Below are positions 15,989 through 24,379 of a stretch of DNA of 64,000 nt, in pieces. The stretch's first letter is position 1. Each line of letters starts with the position of its first letter. This DNA comes from Neisseria mucosa (lineage in GTDB: Bacteria; Pseudomonadota; Gammaproteobacteria; Burkholderiales; Neisseriaceae). Made by a program: the position numbers and the translations under genes. The DNA lies in assembly GCF_003044445.1 (NCBI RefSeq), contig NZ_POWX01000015.1, positions 7,877-71,876 on the forward strand, given 5' to 3'. The notes under the pieces were generated by a model. The model saw nothing but the letters and a program-made list of their open reading frames with translations. It had not been told where the DNA came from and made no database searches.

Positions 15989-18103
15989 TTGAACATGCAC
16001 TATTCCGCCCGTCTTTCCCTGCTTCCCGCCCTGATTGCTTCCGCCTTCCCGCTGTATGCTGCCGATACAGCCGATGGTGAACATTACACCGCCACGCTGC
16101 CCACCGTTACCGTGGTCGGACAGTCTGACACCAGCGTACTCAAAGGCTACATCAACTACGACGAAGCCGCCGTTACCCGCAACGGACAGCTCATCAAAGA
16201 AACGCCGCAAACCGTCGATACGCTCAATATCCAGAAAAACAAAAATTACGGTACGAACGATTTGAGTTCCATCCTCGAAGGCAACGCCGGCATTGACGCT
16301 GCCTACGATATGCGTGGCGAAAGCATTTTCCTGCGCGGTTTTCAAGCCGACGCATCCGATATTTACCGCGACGGCGTACGCGAAAGCGGTCAGGTGCGCC
16401 GCAGCACTGCCAACATCGAGCGCGTGGAAATCCTGAAAGGTCCGTCTTCCGTGCTTTACGGCCGCACCAACGGCGGCGGCGTCATCAATATGGTCAGCAA
16501 ATACGCCAACTTCAAACAAAGCCGCAACATCGGTGCGGTTTACGGCTCGTGGGCAAACCGCAGCCTGAATATGGACATCAACGAAGTGCTGAGCAAAAAC
16601 GTCGCCATCCGCCTCACCGGCGAAGTCGGGCGCGCCAATTCGTTCCGCAGCGGCATAGACAGCAAAAACGTCATGGTTTCGCCCAGCATTACCGTCAAAC
16701 TCGACAACGGCTTGAAATGGACGGGGCAATACACCTACGACAATGTGGAGCGCACGCCCGACCGCAGCCCGACCAAGTCCGTGTACGACCGCTTCGGACT
16801 GCCTTACCGCATGGGTTTCGCCCACCCGAACGATTTTGTCAAAGACAAGCTGCAAGTTTGGCGTTCCGACCTCGAATACGCCTTCAACGACAAATGGCGC
16901 GCCCAATGGCAGCTCGCCCACCGCACGGCGGCGCAGGATTTCGACCATTTCTATGCAGGCAGCGAAAACGGCAGCCGCATCAAACGCAACTACGCCTGGC
17001 AGCAGACCGACAACAAAACCCTGTCGTCCAATTTCACACTCAACGGCGACTACACCATCGGCCGTTTTGAAAACCATCTGACCGTAGGCCTGGATTACAG
17101 CCGCGAACGCCGCAACCCGACATTGGGTTTCAGCCGCGCCTTTTCCGCCTCCATCAACCCCTATGACCGCGCAAGCTGGCCGGCTTCGGGCAGGCTGCAA
17201 CCCGTCCTCACCCAAAACCGCCACAAAGCCGACTCCTACGGCATCTTCGTGCAAAACATCTTCTCCGCTACGCCCGATTTGAAATTCGTCCTCGGCGGCC
17301 GTTACGACAAATACACCTTTAATTCCGAAAACAAACTCACCGGCAGCAGCCGCCAATACAGCGGACACTCGTTCAGCCCCAACATCGGAGCAGTGTGGAA
17401 CGTAACGCCCGCCCACACGCTCTACGCCTCGTATAACAAAGGCTTCGCGCCTTATGGCGGACGCGGCGGCTATTTGAGTATCGACACTTCGTCTGCCGCC
17501 GTGTTCAACGCCGACCCCGAGTACACCCGCCAATACGAAACCGGCGTCAAAAGCAGTTGGCTGGACGATCGCCTCAGCACCACATTGTCCGCCTACCAAA
17601 TCGAACGCTTCAATATCCGCTACCGCCCCGATGCGCAAAATGATCCCTACACTTGGGCAGTCGGCGGCAAACACCGTTCGCGCGGCGTGGAGTTGTCCGC
17701 CATCGGACAAATCATCCCCAAAAAACTCTACCTGCGCGGCTCGTTGGGCGTGATGCAGGCGAAAGTGGTTGAAGACAAGGAAAATCCAAACCGCGTGGGC
17801 ATCCATTTGGAAAACACCAGCAACGTTACCGGCAACCTGTTTTTCCGTTACACGCCGACTGAAAACCTCTACGGCGAAATCGGCGTAACCGGTACGGGCA
17901 AACGCTACGGCTACAACTCTAGCCAAAAAGCAACCACCACGCTTCCCGGCTTCGTCCGCACCGACGCCATGCTCGGCTGGAACCGCAAAAATCTGAACCT
18001 CACTTTCGCCGTCGGCAATCTGTTCAATCAAAAATACTGGCGTTCCGACGCCATGCCCGGCGCGCCGCGCACTTATACGGCGCGGGTGAATTACAGTTTC
18101 TAA
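15989..18103 (+). CDS. TonB-dependent siderophore receptor
   Basis: The 704-residue protein has a signal peptide ending near residue 25 (A-F-P-L-Y-A|A-D), a TonB-box-like T-L-P-T-V-T-V-V-G near residue 40, and a plug domain with L-R-G-F-Q-A-D-A and V-E-I-L-K-G-P-S-S-V-L-Y-G-R, the siderophore-receptor signature. A 22-strand barrel follows, with terminal aromatic F after Y-T-A-R-V-N-Y-S. This is an outer-membrane importer for a ferric siderophore; the ligand cannot be told, and hydroxamate-type receptors (FpvA/FhuE-like) are the nearest in pattern. It may correspond to TdfF of pathogenic Neisseria, but I am not certain. A Fur box lies upstream and Correia elements lie on both sides. Confidence 0.92.
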   Translation: MNMHYSARLSLLPALIASAFPLYAADTADGEHYTATLPTVTVVGQSDTSVLKGYINYDEAAVTRNGQLIKETPQTVDTLNIQKNKNYGTNDLSSILEGNAGIDAAYDMRGESIFLRGFQADASDIYRDGVRESGQVRRSTANIERVEILKGPSSVLYGRTNGGGVINMVSKYANFKQSRNIGAVYGSWANRSLNMDINEVLSKNVAIRLTGEVGRANSFRSGIDSKNVMVSPSITVKLDNGLKWTGQYTYDNVERTPDRSPTKSVYDRFGLPYRMGFAHPNDFVKDKLQVWRSDLEYAFNDKWRAQWQLAHRTAAQDFDHFYAGSENGSRIKRNYAWQQTDNKTLSSNFTLNGDYTIGRFENHLTVGLDYSRERRNPTLGFSRAFSASINPYDRASWPASGRLQPVLTQNRHKADSYGIFVQNIFSATPDLKFVLGGRYDKYTFNSENKLTGSSRQYSGHSFSPNIGAVWNVTPAHTLYASYNKGFAPYGGRGGYLSIDTSSAAVFNADPEYTRQYETGVKSSWLDDRLSTTLSAYQIERFNIRYRPDAQNDPYTWAVGGKHRSRGVELSAIGQIIPKKLYLRGSLGVMQAKVVEDKENPNRVGIHLENTSNVTGNLFFRYTPTENLYGEIGVTGTGKRYGYNSSQKATTTLPGFVRTDAMLGWNRKNLNLTFAVGNLFNQKYWRSDAMPGAPRTYTARVNYSF

Positions 18104-18125
18104 TCCCGGTCAGAAAACAGAACAA

Positions 18126-18166
18126 AGGTCGTCTGAAAACTCGAAACACGGTTTTTCAGACGACCT
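18126..18166 (+). terminator. Inverted DUS pair, terminator of the siderophore receptor
   Basis: AGGTCGTCTGAAAAC pairs with the complement ending at 18166, followed by TTTTA. The T-run merges into the end of the next Correia element. Confidence 0.75.
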
Positions 18167-18168
18167 TT

Positions 18169-18275
18169 TATAGTGGATTAACTTTAAATCAAGACAAGGC
18201 GACGAAGCCGCAGACAGTACAAATAGTACGGCAAGGCGAGGCAACGCCGTACTGGTTTAAAGTTAATCCACTATA
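18169..18275 (-). repeat. Correia element, 107 bp, inverted copy
   Basis: The element begins TATAGTGGATTAACTTTAAA but continues with the TCAAGACAAGGCGACGAAGC side, so it is reversed relative to the copy at 15718. The two copies bracket the receptor gene and its Fur box. It has the same internal deletion. Confidence 0.9.
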
Positions 18276-18401
18276 CCTTCTATACGCTCATGAATAAGGC
18301 GGGACGCTTATTAAGGCTGCAAAGAATGCGGTAGCCCGTAAAGATAGCGTTTGCACGGCCTTTGCTATATCATTCCCTTATCTGAAATCAAGGAAAACAT
18401 C

Positions 18402-18764
18402 ATGTACGAAGTCAACCGCAGCGTCTTCCTGCTCATCCCGCTCGATCCTTTTTGGAACTGGCTGCAAACCCTGCCCGGCAATCATCTTGACGGTTTGACG
18501 CTTGAAGATATTCAAGCCGATGCCAATTCTTATCTCGTCCGTCCGTGTGAAACCGCCGACGAAGTATGGGACGAAATTGAAGCGCGGTTTGAAGACATTT
18601 TCGCTGCCGAACTTGCCGACTGGTGCGAAGATGAGAGCGAGTGGCCTGATTTGGACGCCGATATTTTCAACGAATGGTTCGACATCCAGCTTTCTACCGT
18701 TATTACCGACCTCGAGCAAGAACCGCTCGCCCGTGAAGCCTTTCAACCCTTTAATCTGAACTGA
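18402..18764 (+). CDS. Conserved hypothetical acidic protein
   Basis: The 120-residue soluble protein is strongly acidic, with several D-E-x-W patterns, for example A-D-E-V-W-D-E-I-E and W-C-E-D-E-S-E-W-P-D. I recognise no domain. The frame extends to 18351, but AAGGA upstream of the ATG at 18402 and a natural start favour 120 residues. Its TGA overlaps the thioesterase ATG by one base (TGATG), so it is translationally coupled and heads a three-gene operon with the thioesterase and the thioredoxin-like protein. Confidence 0.7.
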   Translation: MYEVNRSVFLLIPLDPFWNWLQTLPGNHLDGLTLEDIQADANSYLVRPCETADEVWDEIEARFEDIFAAELADWCEDESEWPDLDADIFNEWFDIQLSTVITDLEQEPLAREAFQPFNLN

Positions 18765-19150
18765 TGAACGTCCGCGTCCGCAATTACCATCTTGACGGCT
18801 ACGGTCATGTCAACAACGCGCGCTATCTCGAATTTCTCGAAGAAGCGCGCTGGACATTTTTTGAGGAACACGGTTTCTTGTCCGAAATCGACGGCTTGAT
18901 GCTGGTGGTTGTCCGCACCGACATCCGTTATCGCCGTGCCGCCGTCGATGGCGACATATTGCGTTTTGAAGGTCGTCTGAAAGAGCTGACCTCACGCCAT
19001 ATTATCCTTACTCAAAACATCGTTTTGCCCAGCGGTAAAAATGCCGTCGAAGCTGAAAGCACTTTGATGGTCGTCAGCGCAGAAAGCGGGCGAAGCATCA
19101 GCATTCCCGAACCTCTCTTTACTCTTTTAAAACAATACGCCGAAGCATGA
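18764..19150 (+). CDS. Acyl-CoA thioesterase, 4HBT (hotdog) family
   Basis: The 128-residue hotdog protein has the 4HBT pattern Y-H-L-D-G-Y-G-H-V-N-N-A-R-Y-L-E-F-L-E-E-A, with the catalytic Asp in the D-x-x-G-H-V-N-N loop, as in YbgC-type enzymes. It hydrolyses acyl-CoA thioesters of unknown chain. An in-frame uptake sequence near 18969 is read as G-R-L-K. The start is coupled to the upstream hypothetical gene, and the end overlaps the next gene as ATGA at 19147-19150. Confidence 0.88.
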   Translation: MNVRVRNYHLDGYGHVNNARYLEFLEEARWTFFEEHGFLSEIDGLMLVVVRTDIRYRRAAVDGDILRFEGRLKELTSRHIILTQNIVLPSGKNAVEAESTLMVVSAESGRSISIPEPLFTLLKQYAEA

Positions 19151-19635
19151 AAAAGCTCATTACCATTGCCGCAGTTGCCATTATCGGCGCGCTGCTCGCC
19201 ATCGTCCTTATTCCGGATAACAAACCTACTCCTGCATTCTCTTTGTCCGACCTGCAAGGCAAACCGGTGTCCAACGCCAATTTGCAAGGCAAAGTCAGCT
19301 TCATCAATTTCTGGTTTCCTTCCTGTCCGGGCTGTGTCAGCGAAATGCCCAAAGTCATCAAAATGTCCAAAGACTATCAAGGAAAAGATTTTCAAGTCCT
19401 CGGCATTGCCCAACCGATAGACCCTCTGGAAAGCGTAACCCAATACGTCCAAGAATACGGTTTGCCCTTTACCGTCATGTTTGATGCCGATAAAGCCGCC
19501 GCACAAGCATTTGGCACGCAGGTTTACCCGACTTCTTTTCTGATTAATAAAAAAGGCGAAATCCTGAAAACCTTTGTCGGTGAACCGAACTTCGCTGAGC
19601 TTTATCAGGAAATCGACAAAGAATTGGCGAAATAG
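19147..19635 (+). CDS. TlpA-like thiol-disulfide oxidoreductase
   Basis: The 162-residue protein has an N-terminal membrane anchor or signal (residues 4-21), then a thioredoxin fold with active site W-F-P-S-C-P-G-C (a CPGC motif near residues 59-62) and the cis-Pro loop V-Y-P-T-S-F. These are features of TlpA/ResA-type periplasmic reductases, which reduce cytochrome c or other exported thiols. It is the third gene of an overlapping operon. A hairpin terminator follows. Confidence 0.88.
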   Translation: MKKLITIAAVAIIGALLAIVLIPDNKPTPAFSLSDLQGKPVSNANLQGKVSFINFWFPSCPGCVSEMPKVIKMSKDYQGKDFQVLGIAQPIDPLESVTQYVQEYGLPFTVMFDADKAAAQAFGTQVYPTSFLINKKGEILKTFVGEPNFAELYQEIDKELAK

Positions 19636-19644
19636 CAATCAAAA

Positions 19645-19667
19645 AAGGGCGCAATGATGCGCCCTTA
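19645..19667 (+). terminator. Intrinsic terminator of the thioesterase-TlpA operon
   Basis: AAGGGCGCA pairs perfectly with TGCGCCCTT across a 4-base loop, 10 bases after the stop. The T-run on the plus strand is short. Confidence 0.7.
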
Positions 19668-19788
19668 TGTATTTATTGGGATAACGCGTTGATTCATTTT
19701 TGCACAAATACTGATTGATGCGAAAATGACAGCAGTTTCGGCAATATTGTTTTTGTGTGCCTTTCTTCATAACCTTAGATGATTTAAA

Positions 19789-19829
19789 AGGTCGTCTGAA
19801 AATCTAAAATACAGGTTTTCAGACGACGT
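19789..19829 (-). terminator. Imperfect inverted DUS pair downstream of the ArnT-like gene
   Basis: AGGTCGTCTGAAAA at the left pairs with TTTTCAGACGACGT, where the last positions have drifted. It lies 25 bases beyond the glycosyltransferase stop. Confidence 0.55.
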
Positions 19830-19853
19830 TCGTTATTCATACCCATCGCGGAT

Positions 19854-21506
19854 TCATTCCGCTTTTTCCAACAAAGCGAAGCCTTCCACTTTGTTCCTTG
19901 GGCGCGCGCCCTGCCAGATTTTCGTCCAGCCTTGCGGCGCGTCGGTGTTTTTAGGCTGCTGCACCAGACGGTAGCGGCAGGCAGCGTCGTCGATGTGGGG
20001 TTTCAATTCGCTGTATTGCGCCCAAGCGATACGGGCGCGGCGGTCTTCGGCGGCTATGCTGATACATTCGAGGTCGTCTGAAAGCCGTTGTTTCAGTTCG
20101 GGGGAGAGGGAGGCTTCCATTTGGAGGACGACAGGCGCGTGACTTTTGGCGGCGTCAAGCCACGGCAGGAACAGGGTCATCAGCAATGCCCACGCCAGCG
20201 TAACGCCTGCCGCCCAGTTGGTGACGGCTTGTCTGCCGCGGATGTTTTTGCGGGTAATCGCCCACAGCCACAACGGGGTGAACAGCAGGGCGACCGCCAT
20301 CGGCATCGGGTCGATGTCGGGCGTGTAATACGGGCTGAAATAGGCGGCGCGTTCCGCGAGTTTGGCGGGCCAGCCGTAGTTCATGGCGAAAAAGCCCGTC
20401 CACAGGAAGATGGCGAACAGTCCGAATGCCATGATGCCGAACCAGTTGATAAACGCCGCTGCGCCGCGCCGCAATCCGTCCAGTTGCGCCGCGCCGAGCA
20501 GGGCGAGCGGGGGCAGCAGCCAAACGAGGTTGTCTTGCAGGCGTTGCGGGCTGACGGCAAGGATGCTGAGGACGATGAGGAACCACGAAATGCACAATAC
20601 GCTCCAGTTTTTTTCGCGTATGCGGGGGCGGCTCAACGTCCATGCAGCGAGCGGCCACGCGGGCAGCGTGAACCAGAGCAGGTTTTTCAGATAATAGAAC
20701 AGGCTGAAGGTCGTCTGAAAATCACCCAAGCCGCCGAATGCGCCGAGCGAGTGGTGGTGCAGCCAGAAGGAAAAGAGTTCGGGCTGCGTTCTGGAGAAGA
20801 TGAGCGGATAAACCGTCAACAGCGGCAGTCCGATGGCAAACGCGCCGACCAGCGTCAGGTAATAGCGTTTGACGCGCCATTGCGCATCGAGCAGCAGGGC
20901 GGGGGCTAAAAACATCAGCGCGACGGTCATCAGATAGCCCGATGAAAGCGACAGCAACGCCCAACCGCCGCCCAGCAGCAGCGAGGCGGTAATGACGCGG
21001 CGTTGCGCCAACGAGAAACCGCACAATATCATGCCCGATGCGGCAAAGGCGACGGAAGCGGGGTTGAGGAAATGCGCGACCGAGAGCAGCCCGATGCTGC
21101 CGATCAGGATGAGGACGACGCTGCGCCCGTGGTGTCTGCCTAAAAAGTTGAATCCGGCAAAACCGCAGGCGGTCAGTCCGATAATCGTAAAGAAAACGCC
21201 CGCAAAACGCGCGGCATCATAAGAATCCGCCGCCCAAGGCGACAATAGGTGTTTGAACGCCGCCGCCACCCACAAATAGACGGGCGGAATCTGAAAATCC
21301 GGCTGTCCCAACACATGGGCAACCAACGGCGTCGCGCCTGCGTCTAAGGCTTCGACGGCGGTGAAGACGGCGGGTTCGGCGGGGTTCCACAAGTCGTGCG
21401 AAAACACGCCCGGCCACAGCCAGGCAAATGCCATCAGCAGCAAGAGCCAGGGTTTTTCATGGGTTTTGGCGGGTTGGCGCGGGTCGGGCGGAGTGTAGGT
21501 GAGCAT
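19854..21506 (-). CDS. ArnT/PMT-like polytopic glycosyltransferase
   Basis: The 550-residue protein has about twelve membrane helices and an N-terminal periplasmic-loop motif H-D-L-W-N-P-A-E-P, the acidic D...E pair of the ArnT/PMT (GT-C) fold. It continues with a soluble C-terminal part of about 120 residues. Such enzymes move a lipid-linked sugar to lipid A, glycan or protein in the periplasm; donor and acceptor are unknown here. Two in-frame uptake sequences are translated as D-F-Q-T-T-F and L-S-D-D-L. It stands alone downstream of the rpmE terminator. Confidence 0.85.
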   Translation of the reverse strand: MLTYTPPDPRQPAKTHEKPWLLLLMAFAWLWPGVFSHDLWNPAEPAVFTAVEALDAGATPLVAHVLGQPDFQIPPVYLWVAAAFKHLLSPWAADSYDAARFAGVFFTIIGLTACGFAGFNFLGRHHGRSVVLILIGSIGLLSVAHFLNPASVAFAASGMILCGFSLAQRRVITASLLLGGGWALLSLSSGYLMTVALMFLAPALLLDAQWRVKRYYLTLVGAFAIGLPLLTVYPLIFSRTQPELFSFWLHHHSLGAFGGLGDFQTTFSLFYYLKNLLWFTLPAWPLAAWTLSRPRIREKNWSVLCISWFLIVLSILAVSPQRLQDNLVWLLPPLALLGAAQLDGLRRGAAAFINWFGIMAFGLFAIFLWTGFFAMNYGWPAKLAERAAYFSPYYTPDIDPMPMAVALLFTPLWLWAITRKNIRGRQAVTNWAAGVTLAWALLMTLFLPWLDAAKSHAPVVLQMEASLSPELKQRLSDDLECISIAAEDRRARIAWAQYSELKPHIDDAACRYRLVQQPKNTDAPQGWTKIWQGARPRNKVEGFALLEKAE

Positions 21507-21626
21507 AGGTTTGAGGATGTGGACGTATTTTCGTGTAGTTTAGCAAAGATTTGGCGGGAGGTCGTCTGAAAGGAGGGATTTGGGTTTTGAACTGGTGAAA
21601 ATGCATTTTCAGACGACATATAAAGC

Positions 21627-21657
21627 AAAAAAGACTGCATAAAATGCAGTCTTTTTT
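21627..21657 (-). terminator. Intrinsic terminator of rpmE
   Basis: AAAAAAGACTGCAT and ATGCAGTCTTTTTT form a perfect 14-bp stem around AAA, 18 bases beyond the rpmE stop. It ends in T residues on both strands. Confidence 0.9.
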
Positions 21658-21675
21658 ATTTCAGCAAAGCGGCGG

Positions 21676-21891
21676 TTAGCGTTTGAACAGGTTGCCGAAT
21701 TTGTTGTTGAATTTGTCCACGCGACCGGTTGTGTCGACGATTTTTTGGGTGCCGGTGTAGAACGGGTGGCACAAAGAGCAAACCTCGATATTGAAGCTGT
21801 CTTTTTCCAGCGCGGATTTGGTGACGAATTTGTTGCCGCAAGAGCAGGTAACGTTGATTTCGTGGTAATTAGGATGGATATCTTGTTTCAT
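21676..21891 (-). CDS. rpmE: 50S ribosomal protein L31, zinc-containing type
   Basis: The 71-residue protein has M-K-x-x-I-H-P-N-Y at the start and the zinc-binding C-S-C-G-N then C-S-L-C-H-P-F-Y-T-G cysteines, so it is the C+ (zinc) form of L31, a late-assembling bridge protein of the ribosome. Length is normal. The ATG at 21891 has GGAAAC a few bases upstream. A perfect hairpin terminator follows. No Zur site is evident upstream. Confidence 0.96.
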   Translation of the reverse strand: MKQDIHPNYHEINVTCSCGNKFVTKSALEKDSFNIEVCSLCHPFYTGTQKIVDTTGRVDKFNNKFGNLFKR

Positions 21892-22138
21892 TTTGTTTCC
21901 TTTCGGTTAAGCGGGCATAGGGGATGTACCTATGCTTCAGACAAGAGTCGGATTCTCGCTGTTTTTTTCTGTTCCGTCAAGAGGATATTGCCCGAGAGAG
22001 GTTGATCGGCGTTGCTTTTGTGTTCTTGAAATGATGATTGGGATAATAAGATGCTGAATTATTTATCGTATTGTTTATTTGAGTAATTTTTTAAGAATTT
22101 TTGCTTTCTTATTGAACTTTATGCAAAATATAGGTCTG

Positions 22139-22690
22139 ATGACATATATTTATCAAATGAGGGACCGTATAGGAATGAAGGCAAAAGTAAATGGTTTGAT
22201 TCTGCGTGTGGTCAGCGGTTTGCTGCCGCCGTCTTATTGTCGTGTTTTAGGCACGCCTGCTAAAAGAGTCCGTGTTTTTTTAGCAAAAAGAGTGTCGCCT
22301 CATATCGGTACAAACGTCAATATTGAAAAGGGCGCATATGTCATGCCGGATACGGTGATCGGCGATAACTCGGGTGTCGGCGTTAATTGCGAAATATGCT
22401 ACGGTTTGACGATAGGCAATAATGTCATGATGGGGCCGGAGTGTTTGTTTTATTCTAATAATCACAAGTTTAATCGTGAAACTTTGAAATATGAGGGCTA
22501 TACGGAAGTCAATCCGATTGTGATTGAGGATGATGTTTGGATCGGACGGCGTGCGATTATTATGGGTGGTGTCCGGGTAGGCAAAGGAGCAGTCATCGGC
22601 GCTGGGGCTGTGGTAACCAAAGATGTGCCGCCGTACTGCGTAGCAGCGGGGAATCCTGCAGTCATTAAGAAGAATCTGCTGGAAGATTGA
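22139..22690 (+). CDS. Hexapeptide-repeat acetyltransferase (sugar O-acetyltransferase-like)
   Basis: The 183-residue protein has a left-handed beta-helix of hexapeptide repeats (I-G-D-N-S-G-V-G-V-N, I-E-D-D-V-W-I-G, V-G-K-G-A-V-I-G-A-G-A-V-V). It also has the catalytic His of the LacA/NodL/WbbJ branch in Y-S-N-N-H-K-F. It should move acetyl from acetyl-CoA to a sugar, perhaps on a surface polysaccharide. The open frame starts with TTG at 22079 and has several ATGs; I chose 22139 because ATAGGT precedes it, but 22121 or 22157 are possible. Base composition at the 5' end is more AT-rich than around it. Confidence 0.8.
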   Translation: MTYIYQMRDRIGMKAKVNGLILRVVSGLLPPSYCRVLGTPAKRVRVFLAKRVSPHIGTNVNIEKGAYVMPDTVIGDNSGVGVNCEICYGLTIGNNVMMGPECLFYSNNHKFNRETLKYEGYTEVNPIVIEDDVWIGRRAIIMGGVRVGKGAVIGAGAVVTKDVPPYCVAAGNPAVIKKNLLED

Positions 22691-22724
22691 GTACAAACAT
22701 CACTGCTTTCAATCAAATATCAAA

Positions 22725-22756
22725 AGGTCGTCTGAAAAATGATTTTCAGACGACCT
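22725..22756. terminator. Inverted DUS pair between the acetyltransferase and cysS
   Basis: AGGTCGTCTGAAAA and TTTTCAGACGACCT form a tight hairpin followed by TTTTTT. It lies between converging genes and can serve both. Confidence 0.8.
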
Positions 22757-22775
22757 TTTTTCGTATCACAGCAAA

Positions 22776-24197
22776 TTAGCCGCGACGCCAAGTCGTGCCG
22801 CCGGCGTTGTCTTCCAGAATGATTTTGTGTTCATTCAGAAGGTCGCGGATGCGGTCGGATTCTGCCCAGTTTTTATCCGCGCGCGCCTGTTTGCGTCGAA
22901 CAATTAAGTCTTCGATTTCTTCGTTGGAGAGGCCGTCTGAAACCGCGCCGCCTTGCAAAAACTCGGTCGGGTCGCGTTGCAGCAGACCGATGATGCCGCC
23001 CAAGGCTTTCAGGCAGCCGGCGAGGTGTGCGTCGTTGGTTTTGTTCACTTCGCCTGCCAGTTCGAACAACACGGCAACGGCTTCGACTGTGCCGAAATCA
23101 TCATTCATGGCGGCGTAGAAGCGGCGGGTGTAGTCGTTGGCGTTTTCGGACAAATCAAACGCGGCGGGAGGCGTGTTTTTCAATGTGGTGTACAGGCGGG
23201 TCAGTGCACCTTTTGCGTCATCCAAATGCGCGTCGGAGTAGTTCAGCGGGCTGCGGTAGTGGGCGCGCAGGATGAAGAAGCGCACGACTTCGGGGTCGTA
23301 TTGTTTCAACACTTCGCGGATGGTGAAGAAGTTGCCCAGCGATTTGGACATTTTTTCGCCGTCCACGCGGATGAAGCCATTGTGCAGCCAGTATTTAACG
23401 TGGCTGGCAATGCTTTGACCGTGGTGAGTTTTCGCGTGGTCGTGGCCGCAGGTATGACCGCTGGCACCGACGCTTTGGGCGATTTCATTTTCATGATGAG
23501 GGAACTGCAAATCCGCGCCGCCACCGTGAATGTCGAAAGTATCACCGAACAGGTTTTCACTCATGGCGGAGCATTCGATGTGCCAACCCGGACGGCCGTT
23601 GCCCCAAGGGCTTTCCCATGCCGGCTCGCCTGCTTTCGCCGCTTTCCACAACACAAAATCAAGCGGATCGCGTTTGAAACCATCCACTTCCACACGCTCG
23701 CCTGCGCGCAGGTCGTCCAGCGATTTGCCCGATAATTGTCCGTAAGCGGCAAACTCGCGCACGGCATAGTAAACGTCGCCGTTTGCGGCAGGATAGGCTT
23801 TGCCGTTTTGAATCAGGGTTGCAATCATGGCAATCATTTGCGGGATATTTTCTGTCGCCTTCGGCTCGATGTCGGGTCGCAAGACTCCCAAAGCATCAGC
23901 ATCTTCGTGCATGGCTTGGATGAAACGCGCGGTCAGTTCGCCGATGGTCTCGCCGTTTTCAGCCGCACGGGCAATAATTTTGTCGTCAATGTCGGTGATG
24001 TTGCGCACATAAGTGAGCGGATAGCCGCACTCGCGCAACCAACGGGCAATCATGTCGAACACAACCATCACACGGGCATGACCTAAGTGACAGTAGTCGT
24101 AAACGGTCATACCGCAAACGTACATACGCACGTTTTTAGGGTCGATGGGGGTAAAAGGTTCTTTTTGACGGGTCAGGGTGTTGTAGATGGTGGTCAT
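22776..24197 (-). CDS. cysS: Cysteinyl-tRNA synthetase
   Basis: The class I synthetase of 473 residues has the zinc/nucleotide start M-Y-V-C-G-M-T-V-Y-D, a HIGH-type C-H-L-G-H-A-R, the zinc ligands in G-W-H-I-E-C-S and the H-H-E-N-E helix, and K-M-S-K-S. Before KMSKS there is a His-rich insertion containing T-C-G-H-D-H-A-K-T-H-H-G where most homologues have a short loop; from memory other Neisseria share it. I use the ATG at 24197 (M-T-T-I-Y-N); an in-frame ATG two codons upstream (24203) is possible. An AGGCCGTCTGAA copy near 22930 is a different uptake dialect. Confidence 0.96.
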   Translation of the reverse strand: MTTIYNTLTRQKEPFTPIDPKNVRMYVCGMTVYDYCHLGHARVMVVFDMIARWLRECGYPLTYVRNITDIDDKIIARAAENGETIGELTARFIQAMHEDADALGVLRPDIEPKATENIPQMIAMIATLIQNGKAYPAANGDVYYAVREFAAYGQLSGKSLDDLRAGERVEVDGFKRDPLDFVLWKAAKAGEPAWESPWGNGRPGWHIECSAMSENLFGDTFDIHGGGADLQFPHHENEIAQSVGASGHTCGHDHAKTHHGQSIASHVKYWLHNGFIRVDGEKMSKSLGNFFTIREVLKQYDPEVVRFFILRAHYRSPLNYSDAHLDDAKGALTRLYTTLKNTPPAAFDLSENANDYTRRFYAAMNDDFGTVEAVAVLFELAGEVNKTNDAHLAGCLKALGGIIGLLQRDPTEFLQGGAVSDGLSNEEIEDLIVRRKQARADKNWAESDRIRDLLNEHKIILEDNAGGTTWRRG

Positions 24198-24379
24198 AGG
24201 CATTCACTAAGAGGGGCGTTAGTATATGAGGTCGTCTGAAAACCGCTTAGACGGCGTCTACGAATGAAATCGAGTTCACTTAGATTCTAAAATAAGTTTG
24301 TGGAAAGTCATTGCTGTGTTTGTTTCGTTGCATATTTTCCAGACGACCTCTTTATCAAACAAAGGTCGTCTGAAATTTT

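Noticed and set aside
15977..18031. Minus-strand open frame of 684 codons opposite the siderophore receptor
   Set aside because: It is a shadow frame caused by strong codon bias on the other strand. It has low-complexity Val/Ala/Gly/Phe composition and no motif.
22079..22138. TTG start for the hexapeptide acetyltransferase
   Set aside because: No ribosome-binding site supports it; a downstream ATG with AGGT nearby gives a more natural start, though this stays uncertain.
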